Source: Phoronis australis (Eukaryota > Phoronida > Phoronidae). Taken from it: a stretch of 64,000 bases of DNA. Location: assembly GCA_002633005.1 (NCBI GenBank), contig NMRA01000219.1, positions 353,251 to 417,250 on the forward strand, written 5' to 3'. Position 1 is the first letter of the stretch. Every line of letters starts with the position of its first letter. A model generated the notes under the pieces. That model saw nothing but the letters and a program-made list of their open reading frames with translations. It had not been told where the DNA came from and did no database searches. Positions 36,201 to 46,082 of this stretch are shown here, in pieces. The position numbers and the translations under genes are program-made.

Positions 36201-38829
36201 TATATTAAAAGAATAATTATCCACCTGATATTGTTAACTCTGATCAGCGTTTGTAAATCACGGAGTATATCAATACGCACATTCGTTTAAGATAATTACC
36301 TTCCATTGTACCCAATGTTTGTAGTTTTTAGCTTAATAGTTCATCGATTTTTGAAATTCGACAACCAAACTTGGTTGTTTTTTCCATCTGAATACAGCTG
36401 TGGTATTTGTTTTTAACGAAAATTGTTGGTTAATGCATTTTGAAAATTTGCCAGTATCTACATGCATAGATGTTTACTACAGTTTATGGTTGGGTAATTA
36501 CACTTAATTGGGTCTTGCTCGCACCGCCGCGCTCTCTTTTATCCCGGTAAAAGCCGCTCAGAAGGACGAGTGGTGAAAAGTCATGCATATCTTTAGAAAT
36601 GCGTGACTTTCGTGGCGTATTATTGATGTCATTTAAGCAAAAGTACAAATTCGCACGGAATATGCCCATAACTGGTAGCTACTGAATTTGTATAATTACA
36701 GTATATTAATGATTATGGTATAATATTCAGGCTGTGATATGCTAATATGTACCTGGCTAAATCTTTATTCAATTATTTTGAAGTGGGAGTATCAAACCAA
36801 GTTTCTGTCTTAAGTCAGTTTTCATAAAACAGTTTCCAGAATCCTGATGCAACCACTGGCTTTGTTTGCATGTTTCTCTGTGCACACACCATTTTTCAAA
36901 GTTATAGTTCTGGAAATGGGCATATTTTCTGATTCTTTTTTGGCATCCAGTTATTTTCACTCATGAATACAGGATGTCCCAAACTCAATATTACTCTGTC
37001 ATTTCACTACATGGCTAAGTGCTTTAAACACCGTCTTGTTTTGCCTCAATCCTAGTTTAAAAATCTCCCCAATTTCAGGCAAAAACAATTACCAAATTAA
37101 AAAAAGAAATTCATTTTGGGCTTCTAACACAATGTGAATGTCTCAAGTTGTGCGGAATCATGCGTTGACTTTTTGCGATTCATCATTGTAGTAAATGATT
37201 AAATTTTACTTTGTCGGCCATATTGTACCCTAAGTTGAAGAGAGAGCTTTCGGTAAACAAATAAAACAATTCACCATATTTATCATGGCACTGAAGTGAT
37301 TTTTGAATTGAAGATGTTAGTATCATTGTCTTCAATTTACAAGGATTTGCTCCGAGGTTACTCATTCACTGCCTTCGGCAAGTTACTCTGCCACTGCTAA
37401 ATGTGCTGATCTAGCGAGTGGGATACTTCCTCATTCTTGAACCAGTTAATCCTCAATTTCATGGATCAAACAGTTTAACGGCATTGGCAAGAAGACATTT
37501 TTATCAAATCCTTACCGAAAGTCAGGTTTTTACGTTTTTTCACATTTTTGAAGAAATTTCAGCCGACTGCTTACCTGTCAAATTGCAACTGATACAGTAG
37601 CTTCTAAACTATCCGTCGTCAAGAATTAGTTCACCCGAATTCAAAATGATTCTGATTCAGGATACAAGTTTGAAATGTCAGTCTTGAGACAAGGTTTGTA
37701 AAGGGTATGAACAAGGAGTGTACTCCTTGGTATGAATTTCTAGCAAAGCCTATCATTGACTGGTAATTGTATTTTTCACCTAAAAATCTTGAATACTCTA
37801 CATGGCGAATACTACAAAGCCGTGCGTGTGCACTTTTCCCTGAAAGTTTCTTAACAAACCACTAATCAATAAAGTTAGAGTATTCTTAGTGGTGATTACA
37901 CTCCGTGTTGTATGTATTTTCGTGATCATTGATTTGACACTGGGAAATGCAGCAATGAAAAAAAATTGACATTGAAACAGTCAATGAAGCTTTAAAACTG
38001 AGAAGCAAAAGAAAACATTACGAGGCAAAATATCCTAAGTGTTTCAGTATCTCTTGACTACGGTAGTTGCAGAAGAAATGAAGTCTTTGCTCAGTTACGG
38101 TGTAAATTATTCAGTATTCCACAGTTTTAACTAAAACTTTCCTCAGCTAACTCTGTGAGTAGAACAATTCAGTGAAGAGTTTCTGATTGTGCAGCTATTT
38201 TTTATCTCAGTCTTCCAGGTGAGAAATATTTTGTCTCGGATCACGCAATAAAAGAAGAAATTATTATTGTAGAATACCAGTTAATCCTTTCTTAAATCAC
38301 AAGTGTCTTCTGCAGAGAAGCTCAAGGGAGCTGTACGCAGCACACTTGAACTCTAAGGCGAGTTTCAACACTCATTCCCAGCAGAATAACTGATGATAAT
38401 TAGTTAGAGTGTTTTCAAATTCGGTGTTCCAGCCTGAAAAGCTTAGCTCAACTTAGTTGACTTGCGCCCATACCCGGGCGTGGTCCAGAGGTACTATGGT
38501 AGTCTACAGTCAAAATAAGGATCTGAGAGAAATCAGTAGCATCAGTCTTGTTTCAAGTCCAAACTTGTCAACCTGAGATTGACTACAATTTAGGGTGGTG
38601 TGGAGCAGGCTTAGGACTGAAGTTTTTGGTTCAAATGACTTATTTTTGAGCCAATTTCAGTAGGATTTGTCAGTTTGTTTTAGTCAAATATTGCCAGCCT
38701 TACGATGGTCTGCTTGCTAAACTTGACTTTGTTTAGACCGGTTGTTTGTTTCTTGTTCTACAGGAGGCTGACAGGGAGGTGTCGTCCAGCAACGATGAGG
38801 ATGAAATGACTCTAAAGATGTTGGCTTGA
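24141..38829 (+). CDS. TNF-receptor-superfamily protein, BCMA/TACI-like, two CRDs (7-exon model)
   Basis: Joined coding exons are 24141-24206, 26120-26252, 26482-26540, 27358-27490, 27720-27980, 32397-32500 and 38764-38829. They total 822 nt (273 residues), and all junctions are GT-AG and phase-compatible. The predicted order is: signal peptide (1-22), CRD1 (C27, C40, C43, C47, C59, C65), Thr/Pro stalk, CRD2 (C91, C104, C107, C111, C123, C129), Ser/Thr/Pro stalk, transmembrane helix (~170-191), basic stop-transfer WRKRCKRR, and an acidic ~80-residue tail without a death domain. CRD spacing C-x12-C-x2-C-x3-C-x11-C-x5-C is close to BCMA (C-x12-C-x2-C-x3-C-x8-C-x3-C). The BAFF/APRIL-contacting DxL of that family reads DEA here, so the ligand is unknown. 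The tail contains DSGIDS (238-243), a beta-TrCP-type degron. The second CRD arises from a tandem duplication. The family call is from spacing and layout, and Fn14-like receptors are the alternative. Confidence 0.75.
26120..26252 (+). CDS. TNFR-like exon 2: CRD1
   Basis: Acceptor ATATATCTTTCAG and donor CAAG|GTAAAG, phase 0 to phase 1. It encodes the six-cysteine module beginning ATIVCGPFQHIDEAFKRC and ending in SHCQ. An N-C-S sequon overlaps the third cysteine. A whole CRD in one exon is as in BCMA. Confidence 0.8.
26482..26540 (+). CDS. TNFR-like exon 3: truncated stalk exon with breakpoint donor
   Basis: It starts like exon 5 (acceptor CTCTTTTACAG, YLASITTTT...) but stops at the duplication junction. 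CCGCCAGCA|GTAAGT reads from exon sequence into what was intron 1. The new GTAAGT is a strong donor and leaves phase 0, exactly what exon 4 needs. It encodes about 20 Thr/Pro-rich stalk residues between the two CRDs. Confidence 0.7.
27358..27490 (+). CDS. TNFR-like exon 4: CRD2
   Basis: Same exon as 26,120-26,252, with identical acceptor and donor. It differs in the last loop (CLKDNRC instead of CTKDSHC). All six cysteines are kept. Confidence 0.8.
27720..27980 (+). CDS. TNFR-like exon 5: stalk, transmembrane segment, juxtamembrane
   Basis: 261 nt, phase 1 to phase 1 (donor AATG|GTAAGG). It encodes a Ser/Thr/Pro stalk, a ~22-residue Val/Ala/Ile helix starting SVLAAVIALTVVVAVVIF, then WRKRCKRRDRHEDEEARLRD. 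The single helix followed by a basic cluster predicts a type I or III orientation with the CRDs outside. Confidence 0.85.
28078..28125 (+). repeat. (CA)n/(CG)n microsatellite
   Basis: CACACACACACACACG followed by a CGCGCG stretch and more CACACA, in intron 5. Confidence 0.9.
28150..29620 (+). repeat. Repeat array with alternating long and short units (intron 5)
   Basis: Boxes resembling CCTAGTGGCCATTTTG lie at about 28,426, 28,612, 28,764, 28,959, 29,108, 29,288, 29,431 and 29,609. Spacings alternate ~186, 152, 195, 149, 180, 143 and 178 bp. Long units carry an extra segment like CTCGACAAAGGCTTTTGAAG plus GGGGGAAGAGCG; short units lack it. Both share TTTCTGGATGATA, GGATTTCAATGAAAGTTGAC and TTAATTTTCGGGCA. 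This is a two-unit higher-order repeat of about 335 bp. Confidence 0.75.
29625..30085 (-). pseudogene. Fragment of a retrotransposon with RNase H end
   Basis: On the minus strand, starting near 30,083, the reading YIPGHCGISFNVKAD matches the RNase H C-terminal motif PGHxGIxxNxxAD of I-clade-type non-LTR or similar retroelements. After an in-frame stop the protein-like sequence continues (ESLTDAEIVQQQEIWATKR and on). It is broken and lies antisense in intron 5 of the TNFR-like gene. Confidence 0.5.
30130..31790 (+). repeat. GGCCATTTT-box repeat, copy 3, with a three-unit cycle (intron 5)
   Basis: Boxes lie at about 30,188, 30,334, 30,495, 30,623, 30,773, 30,916, 31,057, 31,205, 31,445, 31,567 and 31,711. 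Unit types cycle A-B-C. A carries GTATCTTCAAAGGTCCTCAA. B carries CTCTAAGGATGRTTGTGAA and GATTTTCCGACGAC. C carries GGCTGTATCTCCTGGCAGGA and GACGACTTTCGGACGGAT. One cycle is about 435 bp and is repeated nearly four times with gaps. CCCTAGAAGCATACC-type sequence near 31,736 resembles the right end of the other copies. Confidence 0.7.
31791..32396. other. Intron 5, remainder
   Basis: Unique-looking AT-rich intron sequence before exon 6, with no feature seen. Confidence 0.4.
32397..32500 (+). CDS. TNFR-like exon 6: cytoplasmic tail with degron
   Basis: Acceptor TTTTCCTTCAG, donor CCACAG|GTATGA, phase 1 to phase 0. It encodes an acidic Ser/Thr-rich stretch containing NEDSGIDSHASS. The DSGIDS codons are at 32,456-32,473 and fit the beta-TrCP recognition consensus DSG-hydrophobic-x-S found in I-kappa-B and beta-catenin. 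The exon ends in LVPQ, so the spliced product reads VPQEAD, a weak TRAF-site lookalike. Confidence 0.7.
33400..33700 (+). other. GC-rich island in intron 6 with CRE-like repeats
   Basis: A CpG-rich segment stands out in AT-rich intron DNA. It contains two related blocks, GGTGACATCAGTCGCTCGGC and GGTGACGTCACTCCGTCGGC, about 30 bp apart (33,581 and 33,607). The second contains a full TGACGTCA palindrome. It could be an inserted element or an internal regulatory region. The open frames over it lack family features. Confidence 0.35.
33942..34138 (+). repeat. 47 bp minisatellite, 4.2 copies
   Basis: Exact 47 bp spacing: units start at 33,942, 33,989, 34,036 and 34,083, with a 9 bp partial at 34,130. 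The unit contains GTACTTTGTGTTACGGTAGG and TCAAATATTCTCAGTGGAAG. Copies are almost identical, so the array is young and likely polymorphic. Confidence 0.95.
34139..38763. other. Intron 6, remainder
   Basis: Long AT-rich intron. I saw no exon, repeat element or RNA gene that I can support. Confidence 0.4.
38764..38829 (+). CDS. TNFR-like exon 7: last coding exon
   Basis: Acceptor TGTTTCTTGTTCTACAG. 22 codons, starting EADREVSSSNDEDE and ending in TGA at 38,827-38,829. It is phase 0 and follows exon 6 directly. The Ser/Asp/Glu-rich end resembles acidic tails of small TNFRs. Confidence 0.65.
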   Translation, partial: EADREVSSSNDEDEMTLKMLA

Positions 38830-41800
38830 ACTAATTGCCTTTTGTGTAAGTCGTTTTACAGAATTTTTACTTTTGCATTTTGGGGATGTACTGAGACTGA
38901 TGACGAAATCTTTAATTTTGTGATGGCAATTTTTCTAGGGAAAATTTCTACTGCTGAAAATTGCTTTTTGTTCAAGCTGTGCAATACTTATACATTAAGA
39001 TTCAGTGTAGTGCTTTAATGCAGGTGCTGACCTGAAGTTACATTACAAATTACAGTTGGGATCAAATGTTGCTCCATGATGACTTAGTACAAGTAGTGCA
39101 ATTCGTCATGGCAACTGGACCAATGGCTGGTCATGATTAGTTACAACTATGATTGTCCATCATCTGCCATGATCAGGATTAAGACTGGATTTTATCCCAC
39201 TATTTTCCATGCATGTTGTTAAATAGTGTTCTTTTAATCCTGACAAAACATGCCATTTGTACTGTAATTATTTTTTTGCAGAATTCAGCTTATGCTGTTT
39301 CTTTGGTGATGGAATTTCTACAGTCTGTGGTTGTGTTTTCTGAACACCTCATCATCTCGAAATCATATCTTATTGTTTCATAGCATTCTCTCTAAATGTT
39401 TAGTTACTTATTAAAACGTCATCAAGGTTTTGCTTGACCTTTGCCCAATTGAATTCCAAATGTTTACAATCCAAGCAATAAGACCTGCTTGGCTATTAAG
39501 ATGTACACTCAAACATTGCCATTTTAAGAGTTCTTTTCACGTACAAATTATTTTTGTTATCAAAAATTCATTTTTAGATATTTTCTACATTGCTGAAGTG
39601 AAAATAAAATTGTTTTAGAAAATAATTGTGTAGGGCGTAAGACCAAATTTCTAAATGACAGGCTGTGATATAACACCAGTATTGTGTTCTTTAGCAGTAA
39701 GCCTTTCAGAGGTATCTTATCTAAAGATTTCATACGGTTTAACCGACAATCCTCAAGTGATACATTCAAAGCAGTGTTATTAATTTTAAATTTTATTTTA
39801 AATTGATGATATTCTAATTCGTTGATTTGACAATTTTTAAATTCTAATATCAATTTTAAAGTTGTGGAATGGTTTAAATTCAGGTGTGATCAAACTGGTC
39901 ACACCTTATTCCCTCATTTCTGAGGGTTCATTACGGCGTTTTCCCGTTGATCCCAAATTGTTCAATTCTATAGCTCAACAACATGTTGGGAAGATGACCC
40001 CTGTAGCCAATATCTTACACGACTGATTAACACCTTTCTGGCATTTATAGTTGGAGGGCCAGCACTCTGTTGTTCGATAATTGCTCTAATCTCCAGATCG
40101 CATCTACCCTGACTGGGCTGTGCTGTTAAAAATATAAAAGTTATGTTATAACATATTTGAACATAAACCAAAGGCATTTTTGAATTTCTCGTAAAATGCT
40201 TATCATGTTTAGTTTTTGAATCGCCAAAATTGCCCAACTACAACCGAAGTTACGACAATCTGTTCTTTCTGAACGTACCAAATTCATTCTGGGTTTGACT
40301 GTGTGCACACGTGGTCTGTAATAAGCCTGGTAGATAATTGGCCTGCCTGTTGTCATAACAAACAACAGACTGTGCTTGACTGTGCAGAAGCTAGATGTTT
40401 TCACATGCCCACAACCCTCTAAGTCTGGTAAAGTCACTGAACGGGAGAACGCCGTAATGTTTAAATGGCCTGTTAAGAGGTAATATTTAACTTTCTTTGG
40501 GAAAAGGGACACCGGGCAACCCTTGTGATAATAGATTCAAGAGTTCCTGGTGTCTCATTTTGCCAAATCATAAATTTGGCGGTGGTCATTTGCAGAAAGT
40601 CCGATTGAAAACAGTGAAATTTCAGAAGACAGAATTTAGGATCAGTGCCGTCTTTCCAGTATGTAAGACTTATTGCCTACAATGTTGCTGCAGAATTAAT
40701 TGTTGTTCATGAGGACTCTCTGCAATTGAAGGAGTTTTTCTCTTTTCTCTTTTCACCACCCCTTCCTCGTAGACTGCTACAAGGGAGAAAAAAATAGAGA
40801 TCATGCAATTTAGATGTGAATATGTCAAGTTCTTTCTGTCTGATCAATATCTTAATTTAAAATGCAAAATTCAAATAGTGTCGGTGTTCCTTTACCATTT
40901 TGAAGGCTTAGTGCATAATTTATTGAAATATACATCTATTGTATATATATATTTGTATTACTTATAATTTTGGCTATTTTTATATTGAATTTGTAATTTT
41001 CTATTTTTTGACATTACTTAGACAAGAATGTTTGTTGTATATTGCATCCATGACGACAATTGAGGTCACAAGGGCTTTAGCCTGTTGATGTTGAACAGCC
41101 TCTTCAGCTATTGGTTCATTTGTGAACTATTGGTGGGGCTGCACACTGTTGCATATGGATAGTAATTAAAAAGATACCAGTTGTCTTACTGGTCCCTGAC
41201 AACTTATTCTTTAAGAATTATGTTCAAGAGCATATTCTTCAACAGTTCTAGTTGGGGATTTGTAGCTGGCTTGGAATTTCCTCTTTTTTTGGTTTTGAGT
41301 TCCTCTTATTTGATTTCCAGTTTCTTCTTTTTTAATCTCTGTTTATCATTATTTTGACTTTAGTTAGGCAAAAACATTTATTTTACTTAAATTTTACTAC
41401 ACAAAAAACGTCTATAACACAATCCTATTTATTTGTGGAATGATACATCACCTGGAAAATTATCCTCTTTTTGTCATTGTTCATTCCAAGCTCTGGTGAA
41501 TACACTGCTCAACTTACATACCCATTTGTGTTCACATACAAGTTTTTGCGAGTCTATTCAAGTATCTGAAAATTCAGATAAAATCTTGTATGGATGAGCA
41601 AATATCAGTGTCATATTGTATCAATAATTAAGTTAAGGTATACAGCCTTATTTGTTACTCACTGTTCTAAGCCTCTAAAATTGTGTTGGAACACTGAACC
41701 TTGTCAAATAGGATTAAATCACTTATCATTATGAAATTGGTCTCAAATTGTTTTTTACTTAAATTTGAGGTGATTTCAGGGCTCCAAAAGTACTAATAGT

Positions 41801-43140
41801 AAGTTATTAATTGGGATCAGGTTCATACCAGTTGGCTTATCATCACGTGGTATTTTATGCAGTTACCATAGTCTAAAGGAATTACCAACTGTTCAATTTC
41901 TTTGCAAACCCAGAAATCAATTCCTGCGTGAGTAAGGAGCAATTTGAGACCAATTTTTATAGTGTTAAGTGGTCTTGTTCTTCTTCGACAGTATGCAGGT
42001 TTATATCCGCTTCAAATAATTCAGAATTTTGAGCTTGCACAAAGTTCTTGACACCTTTTTGTTTGTACCTGAAAATTCTGGCGGTCATCAACTACGAAAA
42101 GCCTTGCATGAAAATTGTTCAAGCTCGGAATTCTTCATTATTTATTTCTTGCTACTTAAATTAGAATCATTTACTCATCTGTACATATGTTTTAGATCAG
42201 ACTTAAAGCACTTGACCGGAGATGAATTATTTTATTGCTAAACTGAACGTTAACTTGAATATGTGAAATATGTTTCTGCAATCTGCCCAAAACCTCTTTT
42301 TGTTTGAGTGCTGAAGGCTGATTAAAAAAAACTGTGGTCTTAGCACTGGTACCTTTCATTGTGCTGCATTTTCTTTAAATAGTTTTGCGCACTAAAGTTC
42401 ATGTATATTTTTTACTTTTTAATAACATAAAATGACAGCAATAATTTTGATTCATCTCCATACCTTTGTACTAATTGTAAATATAAGTGTACTTTTGAAA
42501 CGCAGGGGGCAATGATGCAGAACCAGAAGATTTTATTTGGCTGTTTACTGGTTTTATAGATTGGACATTAAAAGCATTTTTTGTTTTGCACAGAATTTTT
42601 AATAAATAAAATACTGGAGAAGTGCATGTATTTTCCCTGGAAGCCAAGCTTGAATCTACATTTTAGACTGTGCAAAAAAAGTTTTCGATTAGATTAAAAT
42701 GTGTTTTGCCTATTACAAATTCTGCATCCATGCTTTCTGTGTTTTATGGTAAAATGTCACCAGTTTAGAACACAGTGTGTTGGACAAGTGAAATTTATGT
42801 TTTTACAAAAGGTATGTATCATGAAATAAATAGATAATCATATTACTATTGTGCTATACCCTAGCTACTGCCAGACAATGTTTAGACAAACTGTGGACAT
42901 TCACAACATTGTTTGAAGCCTTTAAAAAAGGGAAAAAGTTAATTTTGGAAATTATTTTTGTTCGTAATTGGTGAAATTTTACCGTGTGTTTGGTTGTGGA
43001 TATTTAAAAGTCAACCACATATGCTTCAAGGTTGTCTTTTATTGAAGTGTGTCTGTACTAGATAATCATGTATCTCTTTGTGCCATAATGAATGAATGTG
43101 TGTGTTATATAACCAATAAACAAATTATATATCGTTTTCA
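38830..43140 (+). other. Probable long 3'UTR of the TNFR-like gene
   Basis: About 4.3 kb of AT-rich sequence carries none of the repeat families common elsewhere in the window. Polyadenylation hexamers AATAAA occur at 39,603, 42,601/42,605, 42,825 and 43,115. The last follows GTGTGTGTTATATAACC and is a plausible distal end. The extent is inferred from repeat depletion and the hexamers only. Confidence 0.35.
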
Positions 43141-43804
43141 TTAATTGAGACACTTATTGGGAAATGAATTGAATGCAAATCTGTATTTGATATTGCCATT
43201 CAATATTTCCATGTAGATGGGTATTTGAAAAAACCCGAGGTTGAGTCCAATGAACATGTCCCCCCTGTAGCAAGATACATTTTTGGTTATTTTAAACCAA
43301 GAAAATGTTGGAAAATTTCAAAATTATTTAAAAGACACGTGAGTGATCGCGGAAATTTTGCCATAGAACCCACGTTTTTTAGTTGATGAGAACCTCCGCA
43401 GTCAAAAAAAGACTAAACTTATTAAAGTCAGCCATTCCCAATAATGATATACTCGTATAGCTGAGTTATTGACGAAATGGTGTGTATCATTTGTACTTGG
43501 GGTCTGCCTGTGAATAGGTTGAAGACATCTATCGATATCATTGTTAATGGACACTTTTCTCTTGAATAAAAAGAAAAATGAAAAGAAAAGTGACAAAATA
43601 ACTGTACCTAAACTACATCAAATTGTGATGTGGTTCACTAATAGATTTTTCCTGCAGGCGGCGAGTCTAGTACATCCTCGAAATATACGGATATGTTACG
43701 TACCAGTTCTTAAAAAAACACGAACATTAAATGCTAGACTTAACTTGGAATGTGATGAACCCAGCCAGTTGCTCGTGTTCATTCAAGTGATTGAATACTG
43801 AATC

Positions 43805-44105
43805 ACGGGTGGACATAGACGTAGGGACGGACACACGGGTGGGCATATAGACATAGGGACGGACACACGGGTGGGCATATAGACAGGAACGGACACACGG
43901 GTGGGCATATAGACATAGGGACGGACACACGGGTGGGCATATAGACATAGGGACGGACACACGGGTGGGCATAGACGTAGGGACGGACACACGGGTGGGC
44001 ATAGACGTAGGGACGGACACACGGGTGGGAATAGACGTAGGGACGGACACACGGGTGGGCATAGACGTATGGACGGACACACGGGTGGGCATAGACGTAG
44101 GGATG
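43805..44105 (+). repeat. Minisatellite, 10 units of 30 or 32 bp
   Basis: Units begin ACGGGTGGGCATA at 43,805, 43,835, 43,867, 43,897, 43,929, 43,961, 43,991, 44,021, 44,051 and 44,081, and contain GACGTAGGGACGGACAC or GACATAGGGACGGACAC. The 30 bp units keep frame, which creates repetitive open frames on both strands (GIDVGTDTR-type). These are not genes. It lies between the two convergent genes. Confidence 0.95.
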
Positions 44106-44488
44106 GAGTCATTCACTCAGCATAACAAAAACGGTAAGGTCGTGAATAAAACTTCTTTTGCTGAAAGCTGCGAGAGGGAGAAGTTAGGAGCATACGATAT
44201 CTCGACTCAATTCGTATGAAAAATCCCCGGGCGGGCGATGATCCAGTAACGGAACATCCCCACCAACTTGCGTTTTGATCCGCCATAAAATAAAGCATGC
44301 TAAACAATGTGGATGGAAGCAGTTACCTGTGAGTGAAATGTGATTCAGCACGATGGGCTGGTGATTTAACTCGTAAGTACCCGGCTGGATTTTTAGGAAC
44401 TTTGCGAGACCAATATGTACTCGATCTGCTTATTTTCTTTTTTGCTCAGACAGCTCACGGAAACATTTGGAATTATTTTTAAGGAAAA

Positions 44489-44781
44489 TGCACCGGGCTC
44501 GATCGGTAAGTGCACCAACCGACCTCAAAGTTTGGGATTGAAATCTTCTTGCATGTACAAACCGTAAAATTGAAATTTGAAGTGACTAGCTCAAGTTAAT
44601 TTTTGCATTAAGAGCTCTGTGAAATTTGTATGAATTGAATGTCTAAGAAAAGTACTTGTGCACCTGTTGTTTAATAGGCCTACTTGTGCATTGAAGTGAA
44701 AAGTAAAATCTTTAAACTGTAGGAGATGCTAGATTTTGAAAATTTGATAAACCTTTGCACCAATTGACCCTCTCAGGTGCA
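44489..44781 (+). mobile_element. TGCACC-ended MITE, copy 3
   Basis: Left end TGCACCGGGCTCGATCGGTA. The right end read in reverse is TGCACCTGAGAGGGTCAATT. It is the same family as 16,018-16,322, ~293 bp long, non-coding. Confidence 0.5.
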
Positions 44782-45812
44782 TCATGTCACAGCCATAATA
44801 GTAAAACATTATAAATTAAACAAATATTATAGATATGCTGACAATCAGAGTCGCGTAACTGTTAATGCAGTAGAATAGAAGTTGAATGATAAAGCCGAAA
44901 CTTCAGAATTCAAATGCACCAAATATATCAAGGAGCCTGAAAATTTATGTTGGAAACAATAAGAACAAGGTAATAACCATAGAACAACAGTACTCTACGA
45001 TAGCCTAGGCACTGAATAATTAAATCGATGCCTTCTTCATGAGTTCGTGTTAGTTCGGCGAATGCAAGACTACAAGACCTCAAACAAAACGAGTTACAAT
45101 ACTCTTCCGGCTCATTCCCACACATAACGTATACGACAAACGTACAGAACAAGACATTCGCTGTGATGCCCCCACACACATGAATTCCGTGTGCCGACGA
45201 AAGGCTACGTTTCCATACGGGGGCCGCTGTGACCAGATAACATCAGCTATGATCGAGCAATGTCTGCGGCAGATATTCAATAGCAACTGCACTCATTGTC
45301 CTACTCTTGGTCCCCCAAAACCGAAGCATAGTTTGCATAGTTTGTTTCTTCGTCCTCTCGTTGAAACTTCTTCAGTCCATCTTTAAACGAATCCCAAGCG
45401 AAAATGTATCTGACACTCAACCAGATCAATTGCGAACTGCAAGAGAAGTGTATATGCTACTTAAGCCTTACAGTCGTTTGAAACAGTACACCAAGTTTGT
45501 TACATCATTCACCGTGGCGTTTAGGTACATGTACCACGCGGTTTCAAGGATAAGATGTGTTGCAACTCATTTGGAAACAACGAAGAGATGCGTTTCTGGA
45601 GCTCCCAAGATTGGTTCATTTTTATTGAATGTGGGGAATTTTAGCTAAAAGGGACCCTTTCGGAGAAATACATGTCTTGAAATTTTTATTCATCTGGTGT
45701 GTTCTTAACTGAGGCATACGGAGGGTATGAAAAGTTCTCAGTATCCCACAATGATTGAATTTACCATTCCATTGGACACGAGCGTAAACGAGACGTTAAC
45801 GTGTCACGTCTC

Positions 45813-45818
45813 TTTATT
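45813..45818 (-). promoter_or_regulatory. GGCX: Polyadenylation signal of GGCX
   Basis: AATAAA on the minus strand lies 38 bp after the stop codon of the terminal exon. It supports that exon as the gene end and predicts a very short 3'UTR. Confidence 0.6.
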
Positions 45819-45855
45819 ATTTTGAGTGAATAATCGTAATGATTGTGTGAGCTTT

Positions 45856-46082
45856 TTAACTATAACAATATACAGTGTTTGACCCAAAGGCGCTATTTGT
45901 TGCTAATTGCAAGACTACTACCAACCTGCGTTTTGCACATACACAAAATCTTCTGGAAATATGTGTAACTGAATTCCAAAGCTTGAGCGATATGGGAACC
46001 TCCTGCTCTTCCTCTTCTTTCTTTTTTTCTATCAAAGCCTGTTTGTAACGGAATTCGTCCGGATCGTTGTCAGACAGGTCCT
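45856..46082 (-). CDS. GGCX: GGCX exon 14 (terminal)
   Basis: Acceptor GTTGTTCTTAG. It encodes DLSDNDPDEFRY, a Lys/Glu-rich helix, then LWNSVTHISRRFCVC and ends at TAA. It corresponds to the region before the human C-terminal tail but lacks the Pro/Ser-rich end. A GT after CGCAG (about 45,912) could instead be a donor to an unseen last exon. Confidence 0.7.

Noticed and set aside
32495-38775. VPQEAD across the exon 6/7 junction as a TRAF-binding site
   Set aside because: It does not fit (P/S/A/T)x(Q/E)E or PxQxxD exactly: V is at the first position and P directly precedes Q. Kept only as a lookalike.
43727-44219. Repetitive open frames with PTRVSVPTS or GIDVGTDTR units
   Set aside because: They arise from the 30/32 bp minisatellite. 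All frames are equally open and flanks show no coding signal.
44928-45292. Possible extra 3' exon of GGCX
   Set aside because: No convincing match to the GGCX C-terminus. The exon ending at 45,856 already has a stop and an AATAAA 38 bp later.
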